A stretch of DNA of 64,000 nt from Roseburia_C sp031555935. GTDB taxonomy: Bacteria; Bacillota; Clostridia; Lachnospirales; Lachnospiraceae. The notes under the pieces are model-generated. The model saw only the letters and a list, made by a program, of their open reading frames with translations, did no database searches and was not told the DNA's origin. This document shows positions 30,001 to 36,444 of the stretch, one piece after another. Made by a program: the position numbers and the translations under genes. The stretch spans positions 1-64,000 of the forward strand of contig JAVBTX010000020.1 in NCBI GenBank assembly GCA_031555935.1. The letters are read 5' to 3'. Numbering within the stretch: the stretch's first letter is position 1; each line of letters starts with the position of its first letter.

Positions 30001-30568
30001 GAATACCAGAAGATGAAGCACTAGTAGTAATGAGCGTCCCACCATTCACTATTACAGTGTTACGAGTATCAATACCTGATAGATTCATCGCTGTCTCGCT
30101 TATTGAATTACATGTAATGGTTCCGCTGTTAATGACTACATCTGAAGAACCCATACTGCGTATTCCCATACCCTCCGCACGGCAAAGAAGAGAGCCACTT
30201 TCACCTTCTTCCTCTTCAATGGTAAGCTTTGCAGATGCATAAATAGCTGATGCCGTATTGCTTGTAGATGAAGAAATAATTTGATTCGAACCTTTTAATA
30301 CAATCTTAGTAGCAACCGCAGGTGTTGTTACCCCTTGGGCATCTGATGTTACCAGATTGAAATTCTCTAATGTGAGCGTTTTGGTCGTATGATTCCATGA
30401 CCAGCCCTCCTCAGGATTACTTTCATCTTTCGTAAATGCACTACAATCCAGCGGAGTTACCCGCTGTGTTGTCTCAGCTTTTACTTCCATACTCGTTATG
30501 GGAAGTAATGTTAACACCATACAAAATGTTAATAACCAGCTTAGACTTCTTTTCACAATTTGTCTCAT
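21050..30568 (-). CDS. Giant secreted repeat protein (3172 aa) with seven beta-helix-like units, InlB repeat and BspA-type C-terminus
   Basis: Signal peptide about 1-31. A G-W-S-W motif segment (about 54-265) is followed by seven homologous units of about 335-400 residues starting near 270, 672, 1050, 1422, 1786, 2127 and 2492. Each opens with A-G-F-x-x-x-W-N-x-D-E-T-x-L-T-V-T, then a (V/I)-D-W-(Q/R)-A motif and G-G-(S/T)-rich strands typical of a right-handed beta helix, and closes with a S-Y-x-K-G-x-N-x-G-F-(L/I)-D-L motif. Then one InlB-type repeat (2832-2906), a Big_2-like domain (2910-2998) and a BspA leucine-rich tail (3000-3172). No sorting motif. It is likely a fibrous adhesin or glycan-binding protein, with a calculated mass above 300 kDa. 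Confidence 0.85.
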   Translation of the reverse strand: MRQIVKRSLSWLLTFCMVLTLLPITSMEVKAETTQRVTPLDCSAFTKDESNPEEGWSWNHTTKTLTLENFNLVTSDAQGVTTPAVATKIVLKGSNQIISSSTSNTASAIYASAKLTIEEEEGESGSLLCRAEGMGIRSMGSSDVVINSGTITCNSISETAMNLSGIDTRNTVIVNGGTLITTSASSSGIRTKYGLKLFGGKVISSGVDKAIYVEDASFGGVFGIGETMYRYRTSENGEWTTATPFSDEWTVHNELNNVAVNNPYVELEPVQLGLKEKIEMAGFTATYNDDETVLAVTGPSNISKNLELTIPEGVTVDWQANLTGVSGGNAIKILADSNATSVFKASGAIKAGNTGYAIYNAGPGSVVVGGTVSGYSSGSGSPCGGIYAAKTAGDIIVLSGGTINGGSGTTSYAINTASGYNGNIHIAGTINLGTGATNNYGVYLDGTGTGTLAMDTANVVGTAVNSQACYLNNQSQNHRIEDSSISSGVMASIVDDANKGKDAPPAITLGANAGLEIVGSTLEVAGAKGIKSTGTLNITGSTILVKGDGSLTETDIWCVSTTAGSVTATDSQLISWFGKSFYTAGSGSYYLRGNTATLSRVITEAPVERDADTVVIIWFLIDHKVYEYVEGTSTNLDARNSAVAKYAVDNNGKSGVSYQLGGNSGFIDVTGRVSVQDWYTPITDANFTVNWNEEKTVLTVTGSRTLAANLTLGIPEGITVDWQATSTGAAIELLSGCDASSVFKVSGTGKITGGSGTTTYGIINNSTATVEVSDGGKVNGGNGTDNRYGIWLKTGISSKVVVDNGTVEAGSGTSKNSTAILIPVNTQTLLTVTNDSVIHGGDGSVSSIGISYGSTNENSLIKDSTINEGGLGTGAALYVPYYAAVNPVLTIEDSTIKTDGVTGVINGGTLMVDNCRIDVMINSSSASGIKNLAGASVDTTVIDSQVVAKMGRAFSGDASNIMKVQGNTVGLCASHLIDASVSRESNVITFTWYPNKLEFAAGSSEDLMRSGFEPKPATTILKWATDKQENSGIYYEYETNIGFLDMEIYNVVVPSFAKVIKDAGFHTAWNDDGDILTVTNTEANPNGTVASGLSLSIPDGVTVDWQAVISATTGTAIEIAAGSAADSVFKVSNGGSITGGSNSGYGINVKANGVTIEVNEDCTVSGGTGDDATVGINVVEDVSGASVIVDGGTVTGGTSTEGARAICILTGTLTSLIVKNGAVIDGGNVPADRWGHAIRYDSSNENSIIKDSTLIGKGKYGHALVYEGGDLLTVRNCDVTANIETANSDLDIDNCTIRVLSNSSDACGIYSNEGTVNVNDSIVIARYGIPFNNTRETGIMNLTGKTVGFGKKDSVDITSQTADVILIKWSGADATEYTKKASSDLTVTPADAAVKWGMNLEEKAGLSYLKGSNSGFLDLNEYVTIFDLEKQIIDAGFSANWNEDETILTVTGENKSASTLNLSLPGGITIDWQAEMVAETGNAIVIESGSAADSVFKVNMSGSITGGSGTSDTNCGILSKGEGVTIEVRNGMVFGGSGNESCAIKINTGVSGKIILDRAVVSGGTGEQRSQAIFVQGGTATLLDIQNCMIDGGTGTTSCGIDFYGSDVASKMVNSTISAARGHFGYIYNGDGTFEFKNCNVTVLTCDGIFNDGGTLTVDTCTIKVGNDAASFGVTDYDGVTTVIDTTVIARYGRAFELLGSTPTLNLEGKTVGFGKSESTYSAKEADVILIEWSGADGTEYERNSTTDLTVTPAGATAKWVENAQDKTGVAYEKGSNTGFIDLDKYASIPNIAKKIRDAGFSASWNGDETVLTVTGENTSASTLTLVLPENITVDWQAEMEVESGAAIIIAADSATDSIFKVSNGGIISGGKNDGAVGGSAGIRNLGNGTIRVDIEGTVNGGNDTPSVGIIQAENTSGKVIINEGTVTGGTDMMPVAIKIEGSDALLQITGGKIDGGSGSIGSDGILNKSSNENNIITGNSIIIGGMGNDFSAIANTVDAKLLIENSTIINIGTGESVFNRGTVTIKDSLVVARYGTAFNNQSGELYLTGNTVGFGAEDSTYTSKEADVILIKWSGADGTEYTKGTTTDLTVTPAGATVKWAENAEEKTGVSYEKGSNIGFIDLDEYASIPNIAKIIRDAGFSASWNGDETVLTVTGENTSASTLTLSLPEGVTIDWQAKMGVTSGSAIIIAADSAADSIFKVRGGGSITGGGGNSLNCGILSAAAGVVIEVGENGVVSGGSGSASCGIAMETEISGTIIVNGGTVNGGSGSGYSEAINIPSNTTTLLDVKNHSVINGGSSNTSYGISCYSANAASKIEDSTLTGGHGNGYAFYYDNAAAFTIKNTEIIAQGNSGILNEGTLTIDGCTINVEGTSGTASGVATAGGVTTVVDTISIARYGSAFLKDNGTLNLTGKTVGFGKADSTFTMKEADVILAKWSGENDDEYVEGSTLDLTVEPEDATVKWVYENSKSGMSYNKGTNTGFLNLNDYVIVTSVAKTIEEAGFTVSWNEAKTILTVTNKTGVTPTDGLILTIPEGVTIDWRATLAVDEGAAITIDSESDATSVFQVNTGGNITGGGGTNSYGILNNGAGTVKVIAGKVNGGNGSTSYGIFIPDESTSLLVTTGGTIEGGTGSTSYGIYNGSTNASNKIENTAVVGGNGNGFVIRMNTGSVLEIKGSTIAGVGTRGIYNYEATLIVDKSIITVTGTGASPYGIASVDGTTEVTDSTVIVRHGKAFIVNGGALNLNGNTVGLGSADSTYTNKGNDVVLINWSGNDADEYLEGNKNNLTVTPTGATAVWAVQNNKSGISYSKGNNNGFLDLNNHVTVIKIYKVTYQGNGSTSGTVPTGSGTSYRTGTRVTVLGNTGNLAKTGYSFAGWNTKSDGSGTNYAAGSTLTISADTILYAKWTYNYVSVTNITGVPTKGTVGTTLTLNGTVAPSKAEKKTITWSIVSKGNTKAKLSGNKLTFVEAGTVKVRATVKDGTAKGTDYKKDFTITVKYGVAKGNTYTVSGLTYKATLVDNSGKKGVEVSVTGLAKNNKNAKTVTVPKTVKIKGATCKVTSIGDKAFKNNTKLKKITIGDNVKTIGISAFIYCSSLETVSIGTGLTEIKTHAFCYDKKIKTFTIKSKNLKKIGAPHTFNQVKGTLKVPSSKLSAYKKLFKNQKGTEGITFKKI
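22090..29761 (-). repeat. Seven tandem units of about 1.0-1.2 kb in the 3172-aa gene
   Basis: Unit boundaries follow the recurring A-G-F...W-N and G-F-(L/I)-D-L motifs. Units 5 and 6 (about 24190-26300 in total) share a nearly identical opening that includes G-F-S-A-S-W-N-G-D-E-T-V-L-T-V-T-G-E-N, which suggests a recent duplication within the gene. Confidence 0.8.
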
Positions 30569-30605
30569 TCTGTATCCTCCTAATGCAATCTAATTTATAT
30601 TTAGG

Positions 30606-30668
30606 ATTATACAACCTTGAAGCTCACAAGTGGGCGATTTGGGGTGATTCGTGGATTATATGGGGTGA
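30606..30668 (-). promoter_or_regulatory. Promoter of the 3172-aa gene with a 21-bp-period direct repeat
   Basis: Minus-strand -10 TATAAT at 30606-30611 with no consensus -35. Upstream the 8-mer TCACCCCA (minus strand) occurs at 30640-30647 and 30661-30668, exactly 21 bp apart. Two turns of helix is the usual spacing for LytTR or OmpR-type regulators, and genes for both types are close by. Confidence 0.45.
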
Positions 30669-30697
30669 ATTTTTTGGATAAAAAAGGGAGCAATTCT

Positions 30698-30732
30698 AAA
30701 AGGAGACTGACGCATTTTTACGACAGTCTCCC
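30698..30732 (-). terminator. Intrinsic terminator of the OmpR-type two-component operon
   Basis: Arms GGAGACTG/CAGTCTCC read on the minus strand, 14-nt loop, followed by TTTT. It lies about 25 bases past the histidine kinase stop codon. Confidence 0.8.
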
Positions 30733-30756
30733 TCAAATCACAATATTTTTTACTGT

Positions 30757-32205
30757 TTATAATAATTCTGCACAAGGCAAGGTAAACCAAAATTCTACCC
30801 CATCCGCCAAATTCTCAACACCAAATTTTCCACCATGCATTGTTATAATACTCTTAACAATATATAGTCCCAGTCCGGCATGAGCAAGATTCGCTTCTAA
30901 ATTATTCGCCTGTGCATTTTTCATATAAAATTCATTCCAGATTTTTTCCATTTCGTCGGAAGGTATCTGCTTGCCTTCGTTAAAGACACCTAATCTAATA
31001 TTACCATTACAGCTCTGTAGTGTGATGGCAATTCTGCCGCCAATTTCGGCATGTTCAAATGCATTCATAATGAAATTGTTAACCGCTTGCTCGATATACT
31101 CACTATCACCACAAATATAACAATCACTGTCATAATCTATTTCTACTTTTATTTTCTTCTTGATAAACAAGCTGTCATATTTCATTACCAAATATTTTAT
31201 TGTTTTTCTTAAATCAAATACCTTCTCTATAATGTTTTCCATCCGATGTTCCATGATGGTAGCGTCAAGCAATCCGCTAACCATTTCTGCCATCGTGTTT
31301 ATTTCTTCCTGGATGGAATCCAAGTAGTATTGCCGATCTTCTTTACTGTCTATATATTCAAGCATTTCTGCCTGACTAGATATTACTGTTAAAGGGGTCT
31401 TTAGTTCATGTGACATTTTTGCAATAAAATCTTTTCTGGCTTTTTCCATTCGTTCCTGCCGTATATTCTGATTTAAGAGTTGTTTTTTCCCTTCTTCCAT
31501 CTGTCCAATATACTGCTGCAACTGTGACGACATACTATTAATACTTTTTGCCAGATTATTAACCTCGTGGTATTCCCCATCCTCTTCGGCTTTTTCTTCA
31601 AAATCACGCCTTGCAATTTTATCTGCTACGGCAGCCACATGTTCGATTGGCTTCGCTAAGCGTCGTGACAAGAAAATCATAATCAAGCTTCCGGTTAATA
31701 CGGTAAGCATAAACATATAACCCAAAAATTTTATTGTTAAATCCATAGAAAAAAAGAAATTTGCCGCTCTGTCCTTAATGCAGACATAGTAGTCTTTGTT
31801 ATTTTGCGTAATAATACCTAAAATCCTCGCCGATTCTACTAATTTACTATTACGCTCTATCACCGTTGGATTCTTGTCAAATACGTCTATTCTCATTTCA
31901 ATGTTTTTATAGATGGTAGAGACTTCATCTGAGCGCGATGTATAAATAGCATTCATCTTGGCATCAGCAATCGTAAAATTTAGATTTTCTTTTTCATACC
32001 CAGTAAACATCGTGTAATCTTCTTCGACCAGGTTCGTTAAATCCAATTCCTTGATGTCGCTATATGCTTCTAAAATTTGATTTTTCTTCAGATGATTATA
32101 ATAGGATGGTAAAAATATACTATAAAGCAACATGCTCCCACCCATTACAATTGCAAGAAATATCCATTGAATCAATACCATTCTTATACTAATCTTCTTA
32201 AGCAT
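30757..32205 (-). CDS. HisKA-type sensor histidine kinase
   Basis: 482 aa from ATG 32205, chosen because GAAGG stands eight bases upstream; an in-frame ATG at 32211 is the alternative. Two transmembrane helices (about 10-35 and 155-180) flank an external domain of about 115 residues, followed by HAMP (about 180-230), HisKA with H266 in M-S-H-E-L-K-T-P, and HATPase_c with G-x-G-L-x-I-V (about 375-482). The start overlaps the end of the response regulator gene by 8 bp, so the two are translationally coupled. The signal is unknown. Confidence 0.9.
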   Translation of the reverse strand: MLKKISIRMVLIQWIFLAIVMGGSMLLYSIFLPSYYNHLKKNQILEAYSDIKELDLTNLVEEDYTMFTGYEKENLNFTIADAKMNAIYTSRSDEVSTIYKNIEMRIDVFDKNPTVIERNSKLVESARILGIITQNNKDYYVCIKDRAANFFFSMDLTIKFLGYMFMLTVLTGSLIMIFLSRRLAKPIEHVAAVADKIARRDFEEKAEEDGEYHEVNNLAKSINSMSSQLQQYIGQMEEGKKQLLNQNIRQERMEKARKDFIAKMSHELKTPLTVISSQAEMLEYIDSKEDRQYYLDSIQEEINTMAEMVSGLLDATIMEHRMENIIEKVFDLRKTIKYLVMKYDSLFIKKKIKVEIDYDSDCYICGDSEYIEQAVNNFIMNAFEHAEIGGRIAITLQSCNGNIRLGVFNEGKQIPSDEMEKIWNEFYMKNAQANNLEANLAHAGLGLYIVKSIITMHGGKFGVENLADGVEFWFTLPCAELL

Positions 32206-32878
32206 CTTCATTACCTTCAAATATGTAGCCAATACCATAAATGGTTCTTATACATGATACGCCATCTAATTTTTTTCTTAGCTGTTTCACAACGGTATCT
32301 ACTGTTCTGGTTTCACCAATATAGTCATATCCCCAAATATTTTCTATAATTATGTCTCTGGTCAGAACCTGCCCTTTGTTTTGTAATAAAAATTGAAGCA
32401 CTTCAAATTCCTTTGGTGTCATTTCAATATATCTTTCCTTGAAATAAACCTTTTTTCCCCTTTTATCTATCCGAATCACTCCATCACATAAAAACTCCGA
32501 TTCGTTACATGAGCGCTTAAGGATAGCCTCCATATGCGCCTTTACAAGTGAAAGAGCATATGGTTTTGCAATATAATCATCTGCACCATAGGAAAAACTT
32601 TGAAGCTGATTCTCCACGGAGGATTTCGCCGACAACATAATAACCGGTGTATTTGAACTTTTCCTGACCTCTTTCAAAATCTCATTTCCATCCGCAAATG
32701 GAAGCATAATGTCCAATAATACCAAATCGATCTCTGAGCGGAATTCGCGAAACTTTTGCATCCCCTTAAATCCGTCTTCCGCTACTATCACATTATAGTT
32801 GTTCATTACAAGATAGTCAGTTAAAGTTTTCAAAATTTTTATTTCGTCTTCAACAATTAACACCGTATGTTTGTGCAT
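32198..32878 (-). CDS. OmpR/PhoB-family response regulator
   Basis: 226 aa. Receiver domain (about 1-118) with E10-D11 pocket, phospho-acceptor D56 in V-L-L-D-I-M-L-P and K107-P; winged-helix domain (about 128-222) with the R-T-V-D-T-V-V-K-Q-L-R-K-K-L recognition helix and Y-G-I-G-Y hairpin. It is the first gene of a two-gene operon with the kinase. The 259-bp upstream region holds an inverted repeat TCACAAAT/ATTTGTGA (33033-33040 and 33068-33075) that may be an operator. Confidence 0.92.
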   Translation of the reverse strand: MHKHTVLIVEDEIKILKTLTDYLVMNNYNVIVAEDGFKGMQKFREFRSEIDLVLLDIMLPFADGNEILKEVRKSSNTPVIMLSAKSSVENQLQSFSYGADDYIAKPYALSLVKAHMEAILKRSCNESEFLCDGVIRIDKRGKKVYFKERYIEMTPKEFEVLQFLLQNKGQVLTRDIIIENIWGYDYIGETRTVDTVVKQLRKKLDGVSCIRTIYGIGYIFEGNEDA

Positions 32879-33079
32879 TTTTTGCTAATCATCCTTATTC
32901 TGTAGTATTTTTTCCTTCGTAATTCACTCCCTTCTTCATTATGTATGATTTGTATTCTTTTTTCAAATCTTTTTCCGCTCTTGGTTCCCCCTTTCCATTG
33001 TCCTTCTTTCCACCTTTATTATTTTATAGACCTCACAAATCTATTTTATTTTAGAAATGTGATGGAAATTTGTGATTAT

Positions 33080-33121
33080 AAAAAATGCCATAATCTCTGA
33101 TGTAAATGAGATTATGGCATT
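33080..33121 (-). terminator. Intrinsic terminator of the TetR-ABC operon (copy A of a duplicated hairpin)
   Basis: 14-bp stem AATGCCATAATCTC/GAGATTATGGCATT with 10-nt loop; on the minus strand it is followed by TTTTTT. The 50-bp block is almost identical to 36371-36419 (one loop difference). Confidence 0.8.
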
Positions 33122-33137
33122 TCCTTATTCTTGATAT

Positions 33138-34739
33138 TTAGTTCATATCTCTCTTTCGATAATAGATGAACCCTGCTGCCGTCAGCACCACTGCCAACGC
33201 AGTCATAATTCCCAGCTCCCCATAATTGATTTCTTCCATCGGCAGCTGCGGAATATTGCCAAACGGCGACAGCACCTTCAGCCACTCTGGCATTTGTAAA
33301 ATATTTCCCAGATATACCACAAAGAAGGACATGCCCAAATACACCCAGCCAAATCCGGTCCATTCCGGCAAAACACCGAGCAATAGCACTTCCATTCCAA
33401 GCATGAACCAGACCGCTGGCAGATAGACCATCATTGCCTTTAAAATCGAGCCAAATGCAATCGGTTCAGTCAGAACATAATAACTGGCAACCCACAAGCC
33501 CAGTACACTAAGAAACAGCAGCACAATACTGCTTAGTAATGCAATTACAAAATATCCACCTAACAGCTTTGTCCGCGATACACTCCGACTTAAGATATGT
33601 TCCGTATGATTGCGTTTTTCTTCGCTGCGCAATTTCAGCAGGAAGGATAACACCGGAATGGTCGCCATCATCGCCATTACTGACATTAACATGGTGATAA
33701 ATAGTTCGGTCATCGTATACGTCGAATCCGGCGGAAACATTTGTAACAGCAATTCATTGCCATCGATAAATGCTTCCAAATCGCCCATCACCGAACCATA
33801 AGCCGCGCCTAATACAAATACACCGATTGCCCAAGTGATAATGGTACCCTTTAGCAGTCTTACCGAAAGTCCGAGCGGAGATTTTAGAAATACCGACGCA
33901 TAGCTTCTGCCGGGCCGCGCTGGTAAAAATCCCTGCCCCATATCACGAATTGAATTTAAATAATATGCCATTGCCGTAAGAACTAATGTAATCAATAATA
34001 CCATCCAAACCGGCCACCAATAATTATTGACATAGACCTCACTTCTTAGGATTAATCCCAGCGGCGAAATCCGTGCCAGCGTTTCGTTACTAATATCGCC
34101 GATGGCCCGCAGCATATATAAAATCAAAAGCATACTAATAGATATACTGGTGGTGGTTCTTCCACTAGAAGATAACTGGGCGAACAGGGCGGTCAGGGCG
34201 GCAAAAAACAGTCCAGATACCCCGATTGCAACACCATAGAGCATGGAACCGCCCCAATCCATCGATTCTATTCCAAGTGCGCCAAGCGACACTCCTGTCA
34301 GAATTGCCAACGCGCCATTTATCAGCAATGCCACAATCATGGCTGCACTTAAGTTCGATAGTCTGCCCACTGGCAACGAGCGTATTACTTCGATGCGACC
34401 GCGTTCTTCATCACGTCTGGTATGACGTACAATCAGAAAAACATTCATAATTGCCACTGCCAAAATAGTAAACAGAAACATTTCATTTCCCATCATCGCC
34501 CCAACATGATAATCTGCGGCACCATAAACCGGACCACACATTGCTATCATCGCGGGATTCTCCATTGTCATTGCCATGCCGATACGGTCGGCATCACTTG
34601 AATACATTTCCTGAAATGCCACCCCGACCACAGCCGTGATTCCAATCAAGGATAGTAGCCATATCACGGACATCATCCGCTCCCGGCGCAGGATTAAACG
34701 AACCAGCCGAAGACAATTTTTATTTAGCCGTTTTAACAC
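33138..34739 (-). CDS. ABC-2 type exporter, large permease subunit
   Basis: 533 aa from GTG 34739, which has AGGAGGTGA just upstream; the ATG at 34760 lacks one. About twelve hydrophobic helices in two halves, each beginning with a cytosolic Arg-rich stretch. The size and two-fold design match the TnrB3-like 'exporter of polyketide antibiotics' family, which pairs with a DrrA-like ATPase. It overlaps the end of the ATPase gene by 20 bp. Likely role: export of a drug or hydrophobic compound; substrate unknown. Confidence 0.85.
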   Translation of the reverse strand: MLKRLNKNCLRLVRLILRRERMMSVIWLLSLIGITAVVGVAFQEMYSSDADRIGMAMTMENPAMIAMCGPVYGAADYHVGAMMGNEMFLFTILAVAIMNVFLIVRHTRRDEERGRIEVIRSLPVGRLSNLSAAMIVALLINGALAILTGVSLGALGIESMDWGGSMLYGVAIGVSGLFFAALTALFAQLSSSGRTTTSISISMLLILYMLRAIGDISNETLARISPLGLILRSEVYVNNYWWPVWMVLLITLVLTAMAYYLNSIRDMGQGFLPARPGRSYASVFLKSPLGLSVRLLKGTIITWAIGVFVLGAAYGSVMGDLEAFIDGNELLLQMFPPDSTYTMTELFITMLMSVMAMMATIPVLSFLLKLRSEEKRNHTEHILSRSVSRTKLLGGYFVIALLSSIVLLFLSVLGLWVASYYVLTEPIAFGSILKAMMVYLPAVWFMLGMEVLLLGVLPEWTGFGWVYLGMSFFVVYLGNILQMPEWLKVLSPFGNIPQLPMEEINYGELGIMTALAVVLTAAGFIYYRKRDMN

Positions 34740-35631
34740 CCTGCTCACCTCCTGTTCCATTATAATGTGTCATAAACAGTTCCTCCAAGGTCGGCGGTGT
34801 ACTCTCCAATTTTGTCACCCCAAATTTTCCCAGATAGGAGATGACTTCCGGCAGCTTGGTCGAATCCACTTGGAATGAAAGATGATTTTTTTCCCCCTGA
34901 ATGTCACTAATGCCGGCAAGTTCAGACAATCCATGCACCGGTTCGTTCGTTTGAATGGCCATCTTGAGACGGGTTAAATGACGCAGCTCCTCTAGCGTTC
35001 CCGTCTCAATCATTTTCCCTTCCCGAATGATTCCAACACGGTCACAAAGCTGTTCCACCTCAGATAAAATATGACTGGATAGGAAAATTGTCTTGCCCTT
35101 TTCCTTCTGCTCTCTGACACATTCTTGAAACACTTTTTCCATCAATGGGTCTAGGCCGGAGGTCGGTTCATCTAAAATATACAAATCCGCTTCCGCAGAA
35201 AAGGCTGCCACGAGCGCTACCTTTTGGCGATTGCCTTTGGAGTAAGTCCGGCATTTCTTGGATGGGTCAAAATCAAACATTTCAACTAATCTCTCACGGT
35301 AATTTTTATTATCCCCGCCACGCAGGCTGACAAATAAATCAATGACCTCGCCGCCAGTCAAATTCGACCACAGATTCACGTCCCCTGGCACATACGCAAT
35401 CCGACTGTGAATATCAACGGCATCACGCCATGCATCTTTGCCAAACACTTTGGCACTGCCGCCATTTGCCTGAATAATTCCAAGCAGTGTCCGAATCGTG
35501 GTCGTTTTGCCAGCACCATTCGGTCCGATAAAGCCAAATACCTCACCCTCCTTAACCGCCAGGTTGACGCCGTCTAAGGCATTAAATTTTCCATATTTTT
35601 TTACCAAATCCTGTGTCTCTATTACCAACAT
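34720..35631 (-). CDS. ABC transporter ATP-binding protein (DrrA-like)
   Basis: 303 aa. Walker A G-P-N-G-A-G-K-T-T (about 38-46), a degenerate signature motif Y-S-K-G-N-R-Q-K (about 135-142) and Walker B L-Y-I-L-D-E-P-T-S-G-L-D-P (about 152-164), followed by a C-terminal extension typical of drug and antibiotic exporters. It powers the adjacent large permease and is the middle gene of tetR-ATPase-permease. Confidence 0.92.
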   Translation of the reverse strand: MLVIETQDLVKKYGKFNALDGVNLAVKEGEVFGFIGPNGAGKTTTIRTLLGIIQANGGSAKVFGKDAWRDAVDIHSRIAYVPGDVNLWSNLTGGEVIDLFVSLRGGDNKNYRERLVEMFDFDPSKKCRTYSKGNRQKVALVAAFSAEADLYILDEPTSGLDPLMEKVFQECVREQKEKGKTIFLSSHILSEVEQLCDRVGIIREGKMIETGTLEELRHLTRLKMAIQTNEPVHGLSELAGISDIQGEKNHLSFQVDSTKLPEVISYLGKFGVTKLESTPPTLEELFMTHYNGTGGEQGVKTAK

Positions 35632-35651
35632 ATTGGTCTCCTCTCTTACCC

Positions 35652-36296
35652 TCAGATATTCTGCGGGTTATAAAACACTTTTCTTAAATCTTCTAAGAAC
35701 ACATCAAATTCATCCCAGTAGACCTGTAAATCCACCTTGGTCCAATCCATCATTTTAAACTGCTCGGTCAATTCCCTTTCATATCCGCCGATGCAGCGAA
35801 TGATTAATTTCATCACCCGCTCCTTGGGAAGATCGGTGCGAAACAATGATGTATCAATATTGTTATAAATCCTGCTCATTCCGGTTTCTCGCCAATCCTT
35901 CATCTTGTGCATCGCTTCCGCGGAAAGTTTATCCTCGTCACCGTGTAAATATATATTGCCCAAAAATTCAAACAGATAGCGATGCTGATGAAGTGCTTGA
36001 AGCTTGATTCGACTTGCCAGATAATACTTTTTAATAAAATCAGATTCCGCTTCATCAATTAGCTCAAAAAAATTGGTCTGCAAATATTCGATGCCAATGT
36101 CTACCAAATCCTCAAACAATTCCTGCTTATTATTAAAGTAGTAGAATAACATTCCCTTGCTGATTTCTGCTTTTTTGATAATGCGATTGGTACTTGCCTT
36201 GGTATAACCTTGGCTCGAAAATTCCTCATATGCGGCATTTAATATCCGCTGCTGTTTCGCCTCCTCTATACTTTTGAAAATTTCATTCAAGCTCAC
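35652..36296 (-). CDS. TetR-family repressor of the adjacent ABC exporter
   Basis: 214 aa. The N-terminal helix-turn-helix (about 15-60; F-S-S-Q-G-Y-T-K-A-S-T-N-R-I, then G-M-L-F-Y-Y-F) is typical of the family; the C-terminal part is a helical ligand-binding domain. The start is GTG at 36296 with AAGGAGA upstream; TTG at 36290 is also possible. Two matching palindromes over its own promoter indicate autorepression together with the downstream exporter genes. Confidence 0.9.
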   Translation of the reverse strand: MSLNEIFKSIEEAKQQRILNAAYEEFSSQGYTKASTNRIIKKAEISKGMLFYYFNNKQELFEDLVDIGIEYLQTNFFELIDEAESDFIKKYYLASRIKLQALHQHRYLFEFLGNIYLHGDEDKLSAEAMHKMKDWRETGMSRIYNNIDTSLFRTDLPKERVMKLIIRCIGGYERELTEQFKMMDWTKVDLQVYWDEFDVFLEDLRKVFYNPQNI

Positions 36297-36310
36297 CGTC
36301 TCCTTTCATT

Positions 36311-36364
36311 GACCACAGTGGTCGATAAGTGGATTATACCACCATTGACCACTGTGGTCAATGG
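36311..36364 (-). promoter_or_regulatory. TetR dual operator and promoter
   Basis: Minus strand: TTGACC (36356-36361), 17-bp spacer, TATAAT (36333-36338). A perfect 23-bp palindrome with core GACCACNGTGGTC covers the -35 (36342-36364); a second copy of the 13-bp core lies at 36311-36323, just past the predicted start point. Repressor dimers on both would block polymerase binding and clearance. Confidence 0.85.
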
Positions 36365-36370
36365 TTATTC

Positions 36371-36412
36371 AAAAAATGCCATAATCTCTGATGCAAATGA
36401 GATTATGGCATT
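36371..36412 (-). terminator. Intrinsic terminator of the Rpn-like gene (copy B of a duplicated hairpin)
   Basis: Same 14-bp stem as copy A (AATGCCATAATCTC/GAGATTATGGCATT), loop TGATGCAAAT on the plus strand, T6 on the minus strand. It lies between the Rpn-like gene and the tetR promoter. Confidence 0.8.
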
Positions 36413-36444
36413 TCCTTATCCTTAGTTATTCAGTTAATTCTTTA

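Noticed and set aside
29508..30242. 244-codon plus-strand open frame and many other frames antisense to the giant surface genes
   Set aside because: They are mirror frames of repetitive, S/T/G-rich coding sequence, lack good ribosome-binding sites, and encode no recognisable protein.
33112..33363. 83-codon frame overlapping the end of the ABC permease gene
   Set aside because: Out-of-frame shadow of the permease that runs through the terminator hairpin.
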